A stretch of 64,000 nucleotides of DNA from Acidiferrimicrobium sp. IK (GTDB taxonomy: Bacteria > Actinomycetota > Acidimicrobiia > Acidimicrobiales > Palsa-688), in NCBI RefSeq assembly GCF_025499425.1, contig NZ_JAIMCB010000001.1, positions 434,001 to 498,000 on the forward strand, in the 5' to 3' direction. Position numbers and translations under genes: made by a program. The notes below the pieces were generated by a model. The model searched no databases. It was not told the origin of the DNA and saw only the letters and a list, made by a program, of their open reading frames with translations. Of this stretch, positions 1-7,756 are shown piece by piece; positions within the stretch are counted from its first letter, which is position 1; each line of letters begins with the position of its first letter.

Positions 1-143
1 GACACCGCTTCGGCCCAGGCGCCCGGCGACCTCGGTGGCGCCCGGCCGGCCCGTCCGAGCGGCCCGTGAGCGCCGCGCCTGCCGGCCCGGTCGGCTCCCG
101 GAACGGTTGTTGACCTCCAAGGTCGGGTACCTTCGCATTCGCT
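1..143. other. Upstream region of mshA, no convincing gene
   Basis: These bases precede the mycothiol glycosyltransferase gene. I see no reading frame with recognisable protein character on either strand; the open frames are consistent with GC-rich chance. A gene running leftwards out of the window cannot be excluded. Confidence 0.5.
110..138 (+). promoter_or_regulatory. Candidate mshA promoter
   Basis: TTGACC at 110-115 resembles a -35 box. TCGCAT at 133-138, 17 bases downstream, is a weak -10 ending five bases before the GTG at 144, which would give a leaderless or near-leaderless transcript. TACCTT at 128-133 is a better hexamer but its spacer is too short. Transcript-end mapping would settle it. 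Confidence 0.35.
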
Positions 144-1403
144 GTGCGCGCCCTCGCTGTCCTCTCGATGCACACCTCGCCGCTGGCCCAGGCCGGTACC
201 GGCGACGGCGGGGGCATGAACGTCTACGTCCGGGAGCTGAGCGCCGCCCTGGCCCGCCGGGGGGTGCGCTGCGAGATCTTCACCCGTACCGACGACCCGT
301 CCCGGCCGCCGACAATCGGTGTCGAACCCAACGTCCGGGTCCATCACGTGCCTGCCGGCCCGCTCGCCCCGGTGGCGAAGGAGCAGCTTCCCGGTCTGGT
401 CGACGAGTGGTCTGACGGTGTCGGCGCCCGCCTGGCCGCCCTGGCCGTGGACGGGCTCGGCGTCGACGCCATCCACGCCCACTACTGGCTTTCTGGAGTG
501 GCCGGCCACAGCCTCAAACACGAGCTCGACGTGCCGTTGATCTCCACGTTCCACACCCTCGACCGGGTCAAGGCCGAGGCCAGCGTGGAGGAGCTGTCGG
601 CCTCCGAACCGGCCCGTCGGGCGCTGGCGGAGCACGCCATCATCGGATGCTCCGACATCGTGTTGGCCTCCTGCAGCGTCGAGGCCGACCAGCTCACCGA
701 GCTCTACGGCGCCGACCCGGATCGGCTGGCCATCGTGGCGCCCGGCGTGGACCACGCGTTCTTCGCTCCCGGCGAGCAGTCACGGGCCCGGCGGGCCATG
801 GGGTTCGATCCCGACGACCCCCTGATCCTCTTCGTCGGGCGGATCCAGCCGCTGAAGGGGCTGACCGTGGCCGTCGACGCCCTCGCCCAAGTGGTCGCCC
901 GGCCCGGCCTGGAGCGGGCGACGCTGGCGGTGGTCGGCGGCCCGAGCGGTCCTCACGGCGACGACGAACTGGCCGAGGTCCACCGTCGAGTCGCCGCCCA
1001 CGGGCTCGGGGGACGGGTCCGGTTCATGGCCCCCCAACCCCACCACCTGCTCTCCACGTCGCTTCGCGCCGCGGACGTGGCCGTCGTCCCGAGCCGTTCG
1101 GAGTCCTTCGGGCTCGTCGCGCTGGAGGCCGCCGCGTGCGGGGTGCCGGTGGTTGCGGCGGCCGTCGGCGGTTTGACCACCCTGGTCGACCACGGTCGCA
1201 CCGGGTACCTGGTCGAGGGTCGAGACCCGGCCCGCTTCGCCGCCCACCTCACCGATCTGCTGGCCGACCGGGGCGGCCTGCGGGCCGCGATGGGCGCCGA
1301 GGCGGCCGCCCGAGCGGCCCGCTACACCTGGTCGGGCGCCGCCGCGGGCCTGGCCGCCAGGATCGACGCGCTGATGAGCAGGGAGCTGCTGTTGTGCCGG
1401 TAG
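144..1403 (+). CDS. mshA: D-inositol-3-phosphate glycosyltransferase (MshA)
   Basis: 419 residues, GT-B glycosyltransferase of family 4. MshA transfers N-acetylglucosamine from UDP-GlcNAc to 1D-inositol-3-phosphate, the first committed step of mycothiol synthesis in the cytosol. The N-terminus carries the MshA hallmark SMHTSPLAQ followed by GTGDGGGMNVYV (residues 8-29). The nucleotide-sugar half has GRIQPLKG near residue 231 and the ESFGLVALEA motif with Glu about residue 320. Length is normal for the family. The start is GTG, chosen because the hallmark begins seven residues later. The last ten bases overlap the next gene; an mshA gene followed by a ybjN-like gene is also found in mycobacteria. 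A sucrose-phosphate-type glycosyltransferase is the main alternative but lacks this N-terminal motif. Confidence 0.9.
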   Translation: MRALAVLSMHTSPLAQAGTGDGGGMNVYVRELSAALARRGVRCEIFTRTDDPSRPPTIGVEPNVRVHHVPAGPLAPVAKEQLPGLVDEWSDGVGARLAALAVDGLGVDAIHAHYWLSGVAGHSLKHELDVPLISTFHTLDRVKAEASVEELSASEPARRALAEHAIIGCSDIVLASCSVEADQLTELYGADPDRLAIVAPGVDHAFFAPGEQSRARRAMGFDPDDPLILFVGRIQPLKGLTVAVDALAQVVARPGLERATLAVVGGPSGPHGDDELAEVHRRVAAHGLGGRVRFMAPQPHHLLSTSLRAADVAVVPSRSESFGLVALEAAACGVPVVAAAVGGLTTLVDHGRTGYLVEGRDPARFAAHLTDLLADRGGLRAAMGAEAAARAARYTWSGAAAGLAARIDALMSRELLLCR

Positions 1404-1855
1404 GACGCGCAGGACCCGAGGAGCTGGCGCTCCTGCGGGGAGTCATCGAGCGTTGGGCGCAAGGCTCGCTGGCCGACAACCCCCTGGTCGCAGCCATCGA
1501 CCGGGACCCGGAGATCGACCGGTGGTATGTGCGCATGCGAGGCGAAGAGAAGGCCACCATCACCATCTGGTTGACCTTGAGGGAACGCACCCTGTACTTC
1601 GAGACCTACTTCATGCCGGCGCCGGAGGAGCAGCTCGAGGAGTGCTGGGAGTACCTACTGCGGGTCAACCCGAAGCTCTACGCCTGGCGCTTCTCGATCG
1701 GCCTGGAAGACGCGGTGTACCTGGTCGGGCAGCTGCCCCTAGTCGCCGTCGACGAAGAGGAGCTGGACCGGGTCGTCGGGTCCGGTTACGCCTACACCGA
1801 GCAGTACTTCGCGTCCGCGATGCGCATCGGGTACGCCACCCGCTTCGGTCGCTGA
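1394..1855 (+). CDS. YbjN-domain protein
   Basis: About 153 residues from a GTG overlapping the end of mshA. The protein has the YbjN fold pattern: an N-terminal helix, WYVRMRGEEKATITIW and LYFETYFMPAP strands, then a helical ELLRVNPK-like segment and a C-terminal helix ending YATRFGR. YbjN-family proteins resemble type III secretion chaperones and have been linked to stress and motility regulation in enterobacteria; their role in actinobacteria is unclear. The overlap with mshA implies co-translation, and the pairing is conserved in mycobacteria, so a link to mycothiol metabolism is plausible but unproven. The frame stays open far upstream; I trimmed it to the GTG at 1394 because the upstream part is arginine/proline-rich out-of-frame mshA sequence. 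Confidence 0.8.
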   Translation: MPVGRAGPEELALLRGVIERWAQGSLADNPLVAAIDRDPEIDRWYVRMRGEEKATITIWLTLRERTLYFETYFMPAPEEQLEECWEYLLRVNPKLYAWRFSIGLEDAVYLVGQLPLVAVDEEELDRVVGSGYAYTEQYFASAMRIGYATRFGR

Positions 1856-1946
1856 CCGGCCGGGCGCGGGAGCGGGGACGACCCTTGCCCGTCCCCCAGG
1901 CCCCCGGTACGCTCGCCGGTGCCGTGGCCCGAGGTGTCCTCGGCGT

Positions 1947-1970
1947 CGTTCGTTCGGGGAAGTACGAACG
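1947..1970. promoter_or_regulatory. Inverted repeat between ybjN and proC
   Basis: CGTTCGT at 1947-1953 is mirrored by ACGAACG at 1964-1970 with ten bases between. It lies in the 187-base gap before proC and could be a regulator site or a weak hairpin ending the mshA transcript. No run of T follows. I see nothing else in this gap apart from the proC -10 hexamer. Confidence 0.35.
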
Positions 1971-2029
1971 GCCCGTGCGCGCTCTCGGGTTGCGGCGCGC
2001 CCGGGCCGGCCTCGACGGTGGCGCGTCGC

Positions 2030-2035
2030 TAGGGT
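2030..2035 (+). promoter_or_regulatory. proC -10 element, leaderless
   Basis: TAGGGT ends seven bases before the ATG at 2043, so transcription would begin at or next to the start codon. No good -35 is visible. The same arrangement recurs before several genes in this window, which supports the call. Confidence 0.5.
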
Positions 2036-2042
2036 CGGGTTG

Positions 2043-2849
2043 ATGGGCGCAGACCTGGTCGTGATCGGTGGCGGGCGCATGGGGGAAGCCCTGGTCGGAG
2101 GGCTCCTCTCCGCCGGCGCATTTTCCCCGACCTCGGTCGCGGTCGTCGAGCCCGACACCGCCCGGCGCGACGTCCTGGAGGCCCGCTTCCCCGGGCTGGC
2201 GGTCGTCGCCTCGGTCGATGAGATGGACGCCGCGGCCGGATTCGGCGCGGTGATCGCCGTCAAGCCCGGCGACGTGACCGGCGCCGCCCGGGCCGTCGCC
2301 GGCGCTGGCCCCTCCAGGGTGCTGTCCGTCGCCGCCGGCGTGACCCTCGCCAGCCTGCGCGCCGCGGTCGGAGCCGGCCCAGCGCTGCTGCGGGCCATGC
2401 CCAACACCCCGGCGCTGGTCGGGGCGGGCGCCGCCGGGCTGGCCGCGGCCGAAGGGGTGGCCCCCGAGGACCTGGCGTGGGCGGAGGGCATCCTCGGCGC
2501 GGTTGGGCTGGTCGTCGTGGTCGGCGAGGGCCTCCTCGACGCGGTCACCGGCCTGTCCGGCAGCGGGCCGGCCTACGCCTTCCTCGTCGCGGAGGCGCTC
2601 ATCGACGCCGGGGTGCTAGTCGGCCTGCCCCGGCCGGTCGCCGAGGCGCTCACCGCGCAGACCCTGCTCGGCGCAGCCAGGATGCTGGCCGAAGGGACCG
2701 ACGGGCCCGGGGCTCTTCGCGCCGCGGTGACCTCGCCCGGGGGGACCACCGCGGCGGGGCTGCGGGCGCTGGAGGACCGCGGCGTGCGCGCCGCGCTCAG
2801 CGACGCGGTCGTGGCGGCCACGGAGCGCTCCCGCCAGCTCGGGTCCTGA
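2043..2849 (+). CDS. proC: Pyrroline-5-carboxylate reductase (ProC)
   Basis: 268 residues. Catalyses the last step of proline synthesis, reducing 1-pyrroline-5-carboxylate with NAD(P)H in the cytosol. The N-terminus has the Rossmann signature VVIGGGRMGEALVGG. The middle carries RAMPNTPALVGAG, and the C-terminal dimerisation domain has SGSGPAYAFLVAEALIDAG and TSPGGTTAAGLRALE, matching the P5CR signature. Length is normal. ATG 2043 is preferred over the in-frame TTG 2040 because it sits seven bases after a -10-like hexamer. Neighbours follow the actinobacterial pattern in which proC lies beside a small excisionase-like DNA-binding gene. Confidence 0.95.
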   Translation: MGADLVVIGGGRMGEALVGGLLSAGAFSPTSVAVVEPDTARRDVLEARFPGLAVVASVDEMDAAAGFGAVIAVKPGDVTGAARAVAGAGPSRVLSVAAGVTLASLRAAVGAGPALLRAMPNTPALVGAGAAGLAAAEGVAPEDLAWAEGILGAVGLVVVVGEGLLDAVTGLSGSGPAYAFLVAEALIDAGVLVGLPRPVAEALTAQTLLGAARMLAEGTDGPGALRAAVTSPGGTTAAGLRALEDRGVRAALSDAVVAATERSRQLGS

Positions 2850-2881
2850 GACCTTCCGGGCCGCCGCGACCGATGCCCGCT

Positions 2882-2909
2882 TTGCGTGACGGCGCTCGTG
2901 GCGTACGCT
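2882..2909 (+). promoter_or_regulatory. Promoter of the helix-turn-helix gene
   Basis: TTGCGT at 2882-2887 and TACGCT at 2904-2909 are separated by 16 bases, a good housekeeping-type promoter. Transcription would start near 2916, leaving a short leader that contains the GGAGAAGG ribosome site at 2918-2925. Confidence 0.5.
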
Positions 2910-2934
2910 CGACGCTCGGAGAAGGGTGGTCGAC

Positions 2935-3129
2935 GTGGAGCCAAAAGAGTCCCGTACACAGTTCGTCACCGTCGCCGAGGTGGCCGAGCAGTTGCGCGTC
3001 TCCAACATGACGGTCTATCGGCTGGTCCAAGGCGGCCAGCTGCCGGCGATCAGAGTGGGGCGGTCCTACCGCATCCGCGCTGACGACGTCGACCGGTACC
3101 TCGCTGGACAGTACACCCAGGCCGTCTGA
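2935..3129 (+). CDS. Excisionase/MerR-type helix-turn-helix DNA-binding protein
   Basis: 64 residues, essentially one winged helix-turn-helix of the excisionase/BldC type: FVTVAEVAEQLRVSNMTVYRLV, then the wing residues LPAIRVGRSYRIR and DDVDRYL. Such small proteins are transcription factors in actinobacteria rather than phage excisionases; the proC neighbour in mycobacteria (Rv0500A type) is the likely orthologue. GTG 2935 is preferred over GTG 2926 because GGAGAAGG (2918-2925) lies nine bases upstream of it but would abut the earlier codon. No integrase, att site or phage gene is nearby, so a mobile-element role is unlikely. Target genes are unknown. Confidence 0.8.
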   Translation: MEPKESRTQFVTVAEVAEQLRVSNMTVYRLVQGGQLPAIRVGRSYRIRADDVDRYLAGQYTQAV

Positions 3130-3157
3130 GCGGCGCGGATCCCCCGCGGCCGCAGTC

Positions 3158-4096
3158 GTGGCTCGTCCGGTCTGCGTCCTGACCGACTTCGGGCTCGACG
3201 ACGAGTGGGTCGGCCTGATGCACCGCGCCCTGCGCTCGGCGGCTCCCGGAGTCGAGATCGTCGACCTGACCCACCGCATCGCCCGCCAGGACGTCCGCGC
3301 CGGGGCCCTGGCCCTGTGGCGGGCGGTCCCGTGGCTGGCGCCGGCGGTGGTGCTCGGCGTGGTCGACCCGGGGGTGGCCACCGCCCGCCGGGCCGTCGCG
3401 ATCGAGGTGGCGACCGAGCGCGGTCGGCTGACCCTGGTCGGACCGGACAACGGCCTGCTCACCCCGGCCGCCTACCGGGCGGGGCAGATCACCGCCGCAG
3501 TCGAGCTCGGCGACCGCCGGTGGCACGGGCCGGCGGGGCCAGGGGTGGGAACGACGTTCGCCGGGAGGGACGTGTTCGCTCCCGTCGCCGGCCACCTGGC
3601 TGCCGGCGTCGCGACCGCCGCGGTGGGCCGGGAGATCGAAATCGCCGGCCTCGCCGGCGGCCCCCTCGAACCGGTCCGGCCCCGGCGCAGGGCGGCGGGA
3701 GGGGCGGCTGGGGCGGTAGGAGCTGGACCGGCGGGGACGGGGCCGGAGGTCTGGTCGGTCGAGGCCACGGTGTGGTGGGTGGACACCTTCGGCAACGCTC
3801 AGCTGAACGTGGCCGCAGCCGACCTGCCCCGGGGCGGCACCGCGGTGGTGCGCGCCGGCGCCGGCGCCCACCCGGCAGTCCTGGCCGCGGCCTACGCCGA
3901 CCTCGGCGAGCGTCTCGGGCTCGTCCCCGACTCCGCCGGTCTGGTCGCGCTGTGCCTGGACCGCCGCTCGGCCGCAGCGCACCTCGGGCTCGGCGCCGGC
4001 GACACCGTGACCGTCGAGATCGTCGAGATCGTCGAGATCGCCGAGATCGCCGAGGGTGCCGAGATCGCCGAGGGCGCCGAGGGCGCCGAGACCTGA
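3158..4096 (+). CDS. S-adenosylmethionine hydrolase/adenosyltransferase family protein (DUF62)
   Basis: 312 residues. Family members use water or hydroxide (or halide in fluorinases) to cleave S-adenosylmethionine to adenosine and methionine. The N-terminal domain has LTDFGLDDEWVGLM, VVDPGVA, GPDNGLL and FAGRDVFAPVAGHLA, the conserved binding segments. The C-terminal beta domain has WWVDTFGNAQLN, matching the family's D-x-FGN motif. An Arg/Gly/Ala-rich linker separates the halves. Fluorinase-specific insertions are not seen, so hydrolase activity is the default. The last 25 residues are an odd acidic tail (repeats of E-I-V, E-I-A and E-G-A) encoded by a 9-base tandem repeat. The start is GTG 28 bases after the helix-turn-helix gene, probably co-transcribed. 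Confidence 0.85.
   Translation: MARPVCVLTDFGLDDEWVGLMHRALRSAAPGVEIVDLTHRIARQDVRAGALALWRAVPWLAPAVVLGVVDPGVATARRAVAIEVATERGRLTLVGPDNGLLTPAAYRAGQITAAVELGDRRWHGPAGPGVGTTFAGRDVFAPVAGHLAAGVATAAVGREIEIAGLAGGPLEPVRPRRRAAGGAAGAVGAGPAGTGPEVWSVEATVWWVDTFGNAQLNVAAADLPRGGTAVVRAGAGAHPAVLAAAYADLGERLGLVPDSAGLVALCLDRRSAAAHLGLGAGDTVTVEIVEIVEIAEIAEGAEIAEGAEGAET
4016..4087 (+). repeat. 9-bp in-frame tandem repeat at the 3' end of the DUF62 gene
   Basis: Eight consecutive 9-base units of the form GAG-ATC/GGC-GTC/GCC run to the last codons of the gene, followed by GAG-ACC-TGA. They encode Glu-Ile-Val, Glu-Ile-Ala and Glu-Gly-Ala triplets. Being a multiple of three, copy changes would keep the frame. Confidence 0.95.
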
Positions 4097-4202
4097 ACCG
4101 GCCGCGGCGGCGGTCGGGCCGGCTGGCTCCCGTCTGGGGTGACACCCGCCCGCTGCCGGCGCAAAACCACCCGCTCGCTACGGTCAGTGTCGAGGGCGGG
4201 GG

Positions 4203-4252
4203 TACCCTGGGGTTGTGACGCCGCGATGACCGCTCCCGGTGGTGGCTGGTGA
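4203..4252 (+). promoter_or_regulatory. rex leader with candidate promoter and short upstream reading frames
   Basis: TACCCT at 4203-4208 could be a -10 box; TACGGT at 4179-4184 is a second candidate. Downstream are two chained mini-frames: GTG 4215 encodes MTPR and stops in an ATGA overlap with ATG 4226, which encodes MTAPGGGW and stops in a GTGA overlap with the rex start. TTGTGA at 4213-4218 matches the left half of the Streptomyces Rex operator, but the right half is missing, so autoregulation is only suggested. Confidence 0.4.
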
Positions 4253-4983
4253 CCCAGCGGCGAGTGCCCGAGGCGACCGTCGCCCGACTGCCGGTGTACC
4301 TGCGGGCCCTCATGGAGCTGTCCCGGGACCGGACCGCGACCGTGTCGTCGGAGGACTTGGCGCTGCTCGCGGGGGTCAACGCCGCCCAGGTCCGCAAGGA
4401 CCTCTCCCACCTCGGGTCCTACGGCGTGCGGGGGGTCGGCTACGAGGTCGACTACCTGATCCGGCAGGTCAACCGGGAGCTCGGCCTGACCGGCGAGCGG
4501 GCGGTGGCGATCGTCGGTGTCGGCAACCTGGGACGGGCGCTGGCCAACTACGACGGCTTCCGGGGCCGGGGCTTCGAGATCGTCGCGGCGTTCGACACCG
4601 ATCCCGGCAAGGTCGGGCGGAACATCGGACCCGTCGCCATCCAGCCGGCGTCCGAGCTCACCGAGGTGTGCCGGCAGCGTCGGGTGGCCATCGGGGTGGT
4701 CACCACTCCGAGCGCGGTGGCCCAGGAGATGACCGACCGGTTGGTCGGCGCCGGCGTGGTGTCGATCCTCAACTTCGCCCCCGTGGTGCTGCAGGTCCCC
4801 CCGCACGTCACCCTCCGCCAGGTCGACCTGGGCGTCGAGCTGCAGATCCTCGGGTTCTACGAACGCCAGGCCGCCGAACGCCAGCCCGCAGACCGCGAGC
4901 CGACCGACAGCGACCAGCGGGAGAGCGAGAGCGAGCCGCCCGTCACCCGAAGCTCCGACCAGCAGGCCGTCGATGCCGGTTGA
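4249..4983 (+). CDS. rex: Redox-sensing transcriptional repressor Rex
   Basis: 244 residues. Rex senses the NADH/NAD+ ratio: it binds operators when NAD+ dominates and leaves when NADH accumulates. The N-terminal winged helix spans VARLPVYLRAL to DLSHLGSYGVRGVGYEV, with DLALLAGVNAAQVRKDL as the recognition part. The Rossmann domain has VAIVGVGNLGRALANY, AAFDTDPGKVG and NFAPVVL. The final 30 residues are a polar Glu/Asp/Arg tail that is probably disordered. GTG 4249 is the only start that keeps the whole DNA-binding domain. It heads the tetrapyrrole genes, as rex does in Streptomyces (rex-hemACD), where it controls heme and respiratory genes. Confidence 0.93.
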   Translation: MTQRRVPEATVARLPVYLRALMELSRDRTATVSSEDLALLAGVNAAQVRKDLSHLGSYGVRGVGYEVDYLIRQVNRELGLTGERAVAIVGVGNLGRALANYDGFRGRGFEIVAAFDTDPGKVGRNIGPVAIQPASELTEVCRQRRVAIGVVTTPSAVAQEMTDRLVGAGVVSILNFAPVVLQVPPHVTLRQVDLGVELQILGFYERQAAERQPADREPTDSDQRESESEPPVTRSSDQQAVDAG

Positions 4984-5599
4984 CGGCCCCCAGTACCCGG
5001 TGAACCTGCTCCTCGCCGGGCGGCCCTGCCTGGTCGTCGGCGGCGGTGCGATCGCGGCCCGCAAGGCCGAGGGCCTACTCGACGCCGGCGGGCAGGTCCG
5101 GGTGGTGGCCACCGAAGTGCGCGCCGAGGTCCGGGCCCTCGGCGTGCCCTTCGAGGAGCGGCCCTACCGGCCCGGCGACCTCGACGGGGTGTGGCTGGCG
5201 ATCGCCGCCACCGACGACCCGGCGGTCAACGCGGCGGTGCGCGCCGACGGCGACGCGGCCCGGGTGTGGGTCAACGCGGCTGACGACCCGGCGTCTTGTT
5301 CCTTCACCCTCCCGGCGGTGGTCCGCCAAGGCCCGGTGACCGTCACGGTCGGCACCGGGGGGCACAGCCCCGCCCTGGCAGCCTGGTTGAAGGGCCATGT
5401 GGCCTCAGAGCTAGGGCCCGAAGTCGCTGCTTTGGCGGGACTTCTGTCAGAAGCTCGGCGCCAAGTGCGCGAAAGCGGGGGGTCCACGGAACAGATCGAC
5501 TGGCGGCCGGCGTTGGATTGGGACATGCTCGCTCTCATACGAGCGGGCGACCTGGCCCGAGCAAGGGAGCGCGTGCAGGCGTGTCTGTCGTTGTCATAG
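4973..5599 (+). CDS. Precorrin-2 dehydrogenase / sirohydrochlorin ferrochelatase-type protein
   Basis: 208 residues, equivalent to the N-terminal (Met8p-like) part of siroheme synthase CysG. It oxidises precorrin-2 to sirohydrochlorin with NAD+ and may insert iron to give siroheme. The start PVNLLLAGRPCLVVGGGAIAARKAEGLLDAG is the NAD-binding signature, followed by LAIAATDDPAVNAAV and the VGTGGHSPALAAWLK helix typical of the family. It overlaps rex by 11 bases and hemA by 19, so the three are translationally coupled. Together with the methyltransferase half of the cobA-hemD gene it forms a complete siroheme branch. Confidence 0.9.
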   Translation: MPVDGPQYPVNLLLAGRPCLVVGGGAIAARKAEGLLDAGGQVRVVATEVRAEVRALGVPFEERPYRPGDLDGVWLAIAATDDPAVNAAVRADGDAARVWVNAADDPASCSFTLPAVVRQGPVTVTVGTGGHSPALAAWLKGHVASELGPEVAALAGLLSEARRQVRESGGSTEQIDWRPALDWDMLALIRAGDLARARERVQACLSLS

Positions 5600-6843
5600 G
5601 ACTCAACCATCGCACGGTGCCCCTGGCGCTGCTCGAGCCGATGACGGTCCTGCCGGCGCGCCTGCCCAAAGCCCTCCACGAGCTGAGCCGGAGCGACCAC
5701 GTCGCCGAGGTGGTCGTGGTCTCCACGTGCATGCGCACCGAGATCTACGCGGTCGCCAACCGCTACCACAACGCCATGAACGACATCCGCGAGTTCATCG
5801 GCCGGTGGAGCGGCCTGCCCCCCGAGGCGTGGAGCGACCACGCGTACTCCTACCACGACGACGCCGCGATCCGGCACCTGTTCCGGGTCGCGGCCGGCTT
5901 GGACTCCGCGGTGCTCGGCGAAGGCGAGATCCTCCGCCAGGTCCGCACCGCCTGGGAGGCAGCCCACGCCGAGGAGGTCGACGGGCCGATCCTGGCCCAC
6001 CTGTTCCGCCTGGCCGCGGAAACCGGCAAGCGGGTCCGCAACGAGACCCAGATCGCCCAGGGCACCACGTCGCTGTCGCAGGCCGCGGTGGCCATGGCCG
6101 CGGAGCGGCTCGGGTCGCTGGCCGGGCGGACCACCCTGCTCGTCGGTGCTGGCGAGATGGGAGAGGCGATGGCCACCGCCCTCTCCGCGGCCCCGGCCGC
6201 CGGCCCGGTGCTCGTCGCCAACCGGACATGGGACCGGGCGACCGCGCTGGCGTCGCGCTGCGGCGGCCAGGCCGTGCAGTGGGGGTCGCTGCCCGAGGCG
6301 TTCCACGCCGCCGACGTGCTGCTCACCTCCACCGGGTCCCCCGACGTGCTGATCGAGGCCGACGACATCGAGGCGGTCCTGCTGGCTCGGGGCGGGCGTC
6401 CGCTGCTGATCGTCGACATCGCCGTGCCCCGCGACGTCGACCCCGCCGTCGGGTCGCTGCCCGGCGTGACGGTGCTCGACATGGACGACCTCAAGCGCTT
6501 CGCCGAGGACGCCATGGCCGGACGACGCCAGGAGGTCCCCGCCGCGGAGCGGATCGTGGCCGAGGAGATCGAGCGCTACATGGAGGTGGCCACGCAGCGG
6601 GAGATGGCGCCGGTCGTCGCGGTCCTCCACGAGCGCGCCGAGGCCATCCGCCAGTCCGAGCTGGCCCGCCTGGAGAGCCGCCTGGCGGGTCTCGACCCCA
6701 GGTCCCGCCGGGCCGTCGAGACCCTCACCCGGGGGATCGTCGCCAAGCTGCTGCACGAGCCGACGGTCAACTTGAAGGCCGCCGCGGGAAGCCCGGGCGG
6801 CGAGCAGATGGCCCGGGCCCTGCGCCAGCTGTTCGATCTCTAA
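5581..6843 (+). CDS. hemA: Glutamyl-tRNA reductase (HemA)
   Basis: 420 residues. Reduces glutamyl-tRNA(Glu) with NADPH to glutamate-1-semialdehyde, the entry step of C5 tetrapyrrole synthesis. GLNHRTVPLALLE at residues 7-19 and STCMRTEIYA around the catalytic Cys50 define the catalytic domain; the usual Asn after the cysteine is Met here. LDSAVLGEGEILRQV follows, then the NADPH domain with LLVGAGEMGEAMA and the C-terminal helical dimerisation domain ending ARALRQLFDL. GTG 5581 is chosen because it gives the standard MSVVVIGLNHRTVP start; the frame is open upstream but overlaps the previous gene. Likely under Rex control with its operon. Confidence 0.95.
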   Translation: MSVVVIGLNHRTVPLALLEPMTVLPARLPKALHELSRSDHVAEVVVVSTCMRTEIYAVANRYHNAMNDIREFIGRWSGLPPEAWSDHAYSYHDDAAIRHLFRVAAGLDSAVLGEGEILRQVRTAWEAAHAEEVDGPILAHLFRLAAETGKRVRNETQIAQGTTSLSQAAVAMAAERLGSLAGRTTLLVGAGEMGEAMATALSAAPAAGPVLVANRTWDRATALASRCGGQAVQWGSLPEAFHAADVLLTSTGSPDVLIEADDIEAVLLARGGRPLLIVDIAVPRDVDPAVGSLPGVTVLDMDDLKRFAEDAMAGRRQEVPAAERIVAEEIERYMEVATQREMAPVVAVLHERAEAIRQSELARLESRLAGLDPRSRRAVETLTRGIVAKLLHEPTVNLKAAAGSPGGEQMARALRQLFDL

Positions 6844-6850
6844 GCACCGA

Positions 6851-7756
6851 GTGCTGCGCATAGCCACGCGCGGCAGCGCGCTCGCCATGTGGCAGGCCGA
6901 GTCGGTCGCCGCTGGGCTGCGCGCCGCGTGGCCCGACCTCCAGGTCACCATCGAGGTCGTCGACACCAAAGGCGACCGCCGCCTCGACGTGCCGGTGTGG
7001 GAGTTGGGCGGCCAAGGCGTTTTCGTCAAGGAGGTGCAAGCCGCGGTCCTCGACGGGCGCGCCGACGTCGCGGTGCACTCCGCCAAGGACCTGCCTTCGG
7101 AGGCCACCCCGGGACTGGACCTGCGCGCGGTCCCGAAGCGGGCCGACCCCCGCGACGCGCTGGTCGGCTCCCGCCTGGCCGACCTGCCGGCGGGCGCCGC
7201 GGTGGCCACCGGGTCGGTGCGCCGCCGAGCGCAGCTGGCGTGGCTGCGCCCGGACCTGACCTTCACCAGCGTCCGGGGCAACATCGCCACCAGGTTGGGG
7301 AAAGTGCCGCCCGGAGGGGCGCTGGTCGTCGCGGCGGCCGCTCTCATCCGCCTCGGGCTGGCCCCCGCCGCCGAGGTGCTCGCACCGGAAGTGATGCTCC
7401 CGCAGGTCGCCCAGGGAGCTCTCGGCATCGAATGCCGTAGCGGGGACGACGCCACCGCGAGCCGGCTGACCGCCCTCGACCACCGCGAGTCTCACCTGGC
7501 GGTACGAGCAGAACGGGCGTTCCTGGCCCAGCTCGGCAGCGGCTGCAGCCTCCCCGTCGGCGCCCACGCCACGTGGGTCGGTGGCGGCCTGCGCCTCGAG
7601 GGGCTGCTGGCGTCGATCGACGGTCGGGTCCTTCTCCGCTCGTCGCTGGTCGGGTCCGATCCCGAGACCCTCGGCGCGGCGCTCGCCGCCGAGCTGCTCG
7701 ACGGGGCCGGAGGCCGCGCGGTGCTCGACGCCGACGGGGCCGGCGCGCCTCGATGA
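6851..7756 (+). CDS. hemC: Porphobilinogen deaminase (hydroxymethylbilane synthase, HemC)
   Basis: 301 residues. Condenses four porphobilinogens into hydroxymethylbilane using a covalently bound dipyrromethane primer. RIATRGSALAMWQA opens the protein; DTKGDR and AVHSAKDLP (substrate-binding Asp) follow. Cys232 in GSGCSLPVGAHA is the cofactor attachment residue. The hinge segment TRLGKVPPGGALVVAAAAL is about two residues shorter than in the enterobacterial enzyme, which I take as lineage variation. The GTG start lies seven bases after hemA's stop, and the 3' end overlaps the next start (ATGA). Confidence 0.95.
   Translation: MLRIATRGSALAMWQAESVAAGLRAAWPDLQVTIEVVDTKGDRRLDVPVWELGGQGVFVKEVQAAVLDGRADVAVHSAKDLPSEATPGLDLRAVPKRADPRDALVGSRLADLPAGAAVATGSVRRRAQLAWLRPDLTFTSVRGNIATRLGKVPPGGALVVAAAALIRLGLAPAAEVLAPEVMLPQVAQGALGIECRSGDDATASRLTALDHRESHLAVRAERAFLAQLGSGCSLPVGAHATWVGGGLRLEGLLASIDGRVLLRSSLVGSDPETLGAALAAELLDGAGGRAVLDADGAGAPR

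Noticed and set aside
2935..3129. Excisionase-like protein as a sign of a phage or integrative element
   Set aside because: No integrase, att-like repeats or phage genes are nearby, and similar small helix-turn-helix genes sit next to proC in other actinobacteria as ordinary regulators.
4213..4228. Full Rex operator before rex
   Set aside because: Only the TTGTGA half matches; the mirrored TCACAA half is missing, so I kept it only as a weak hint.
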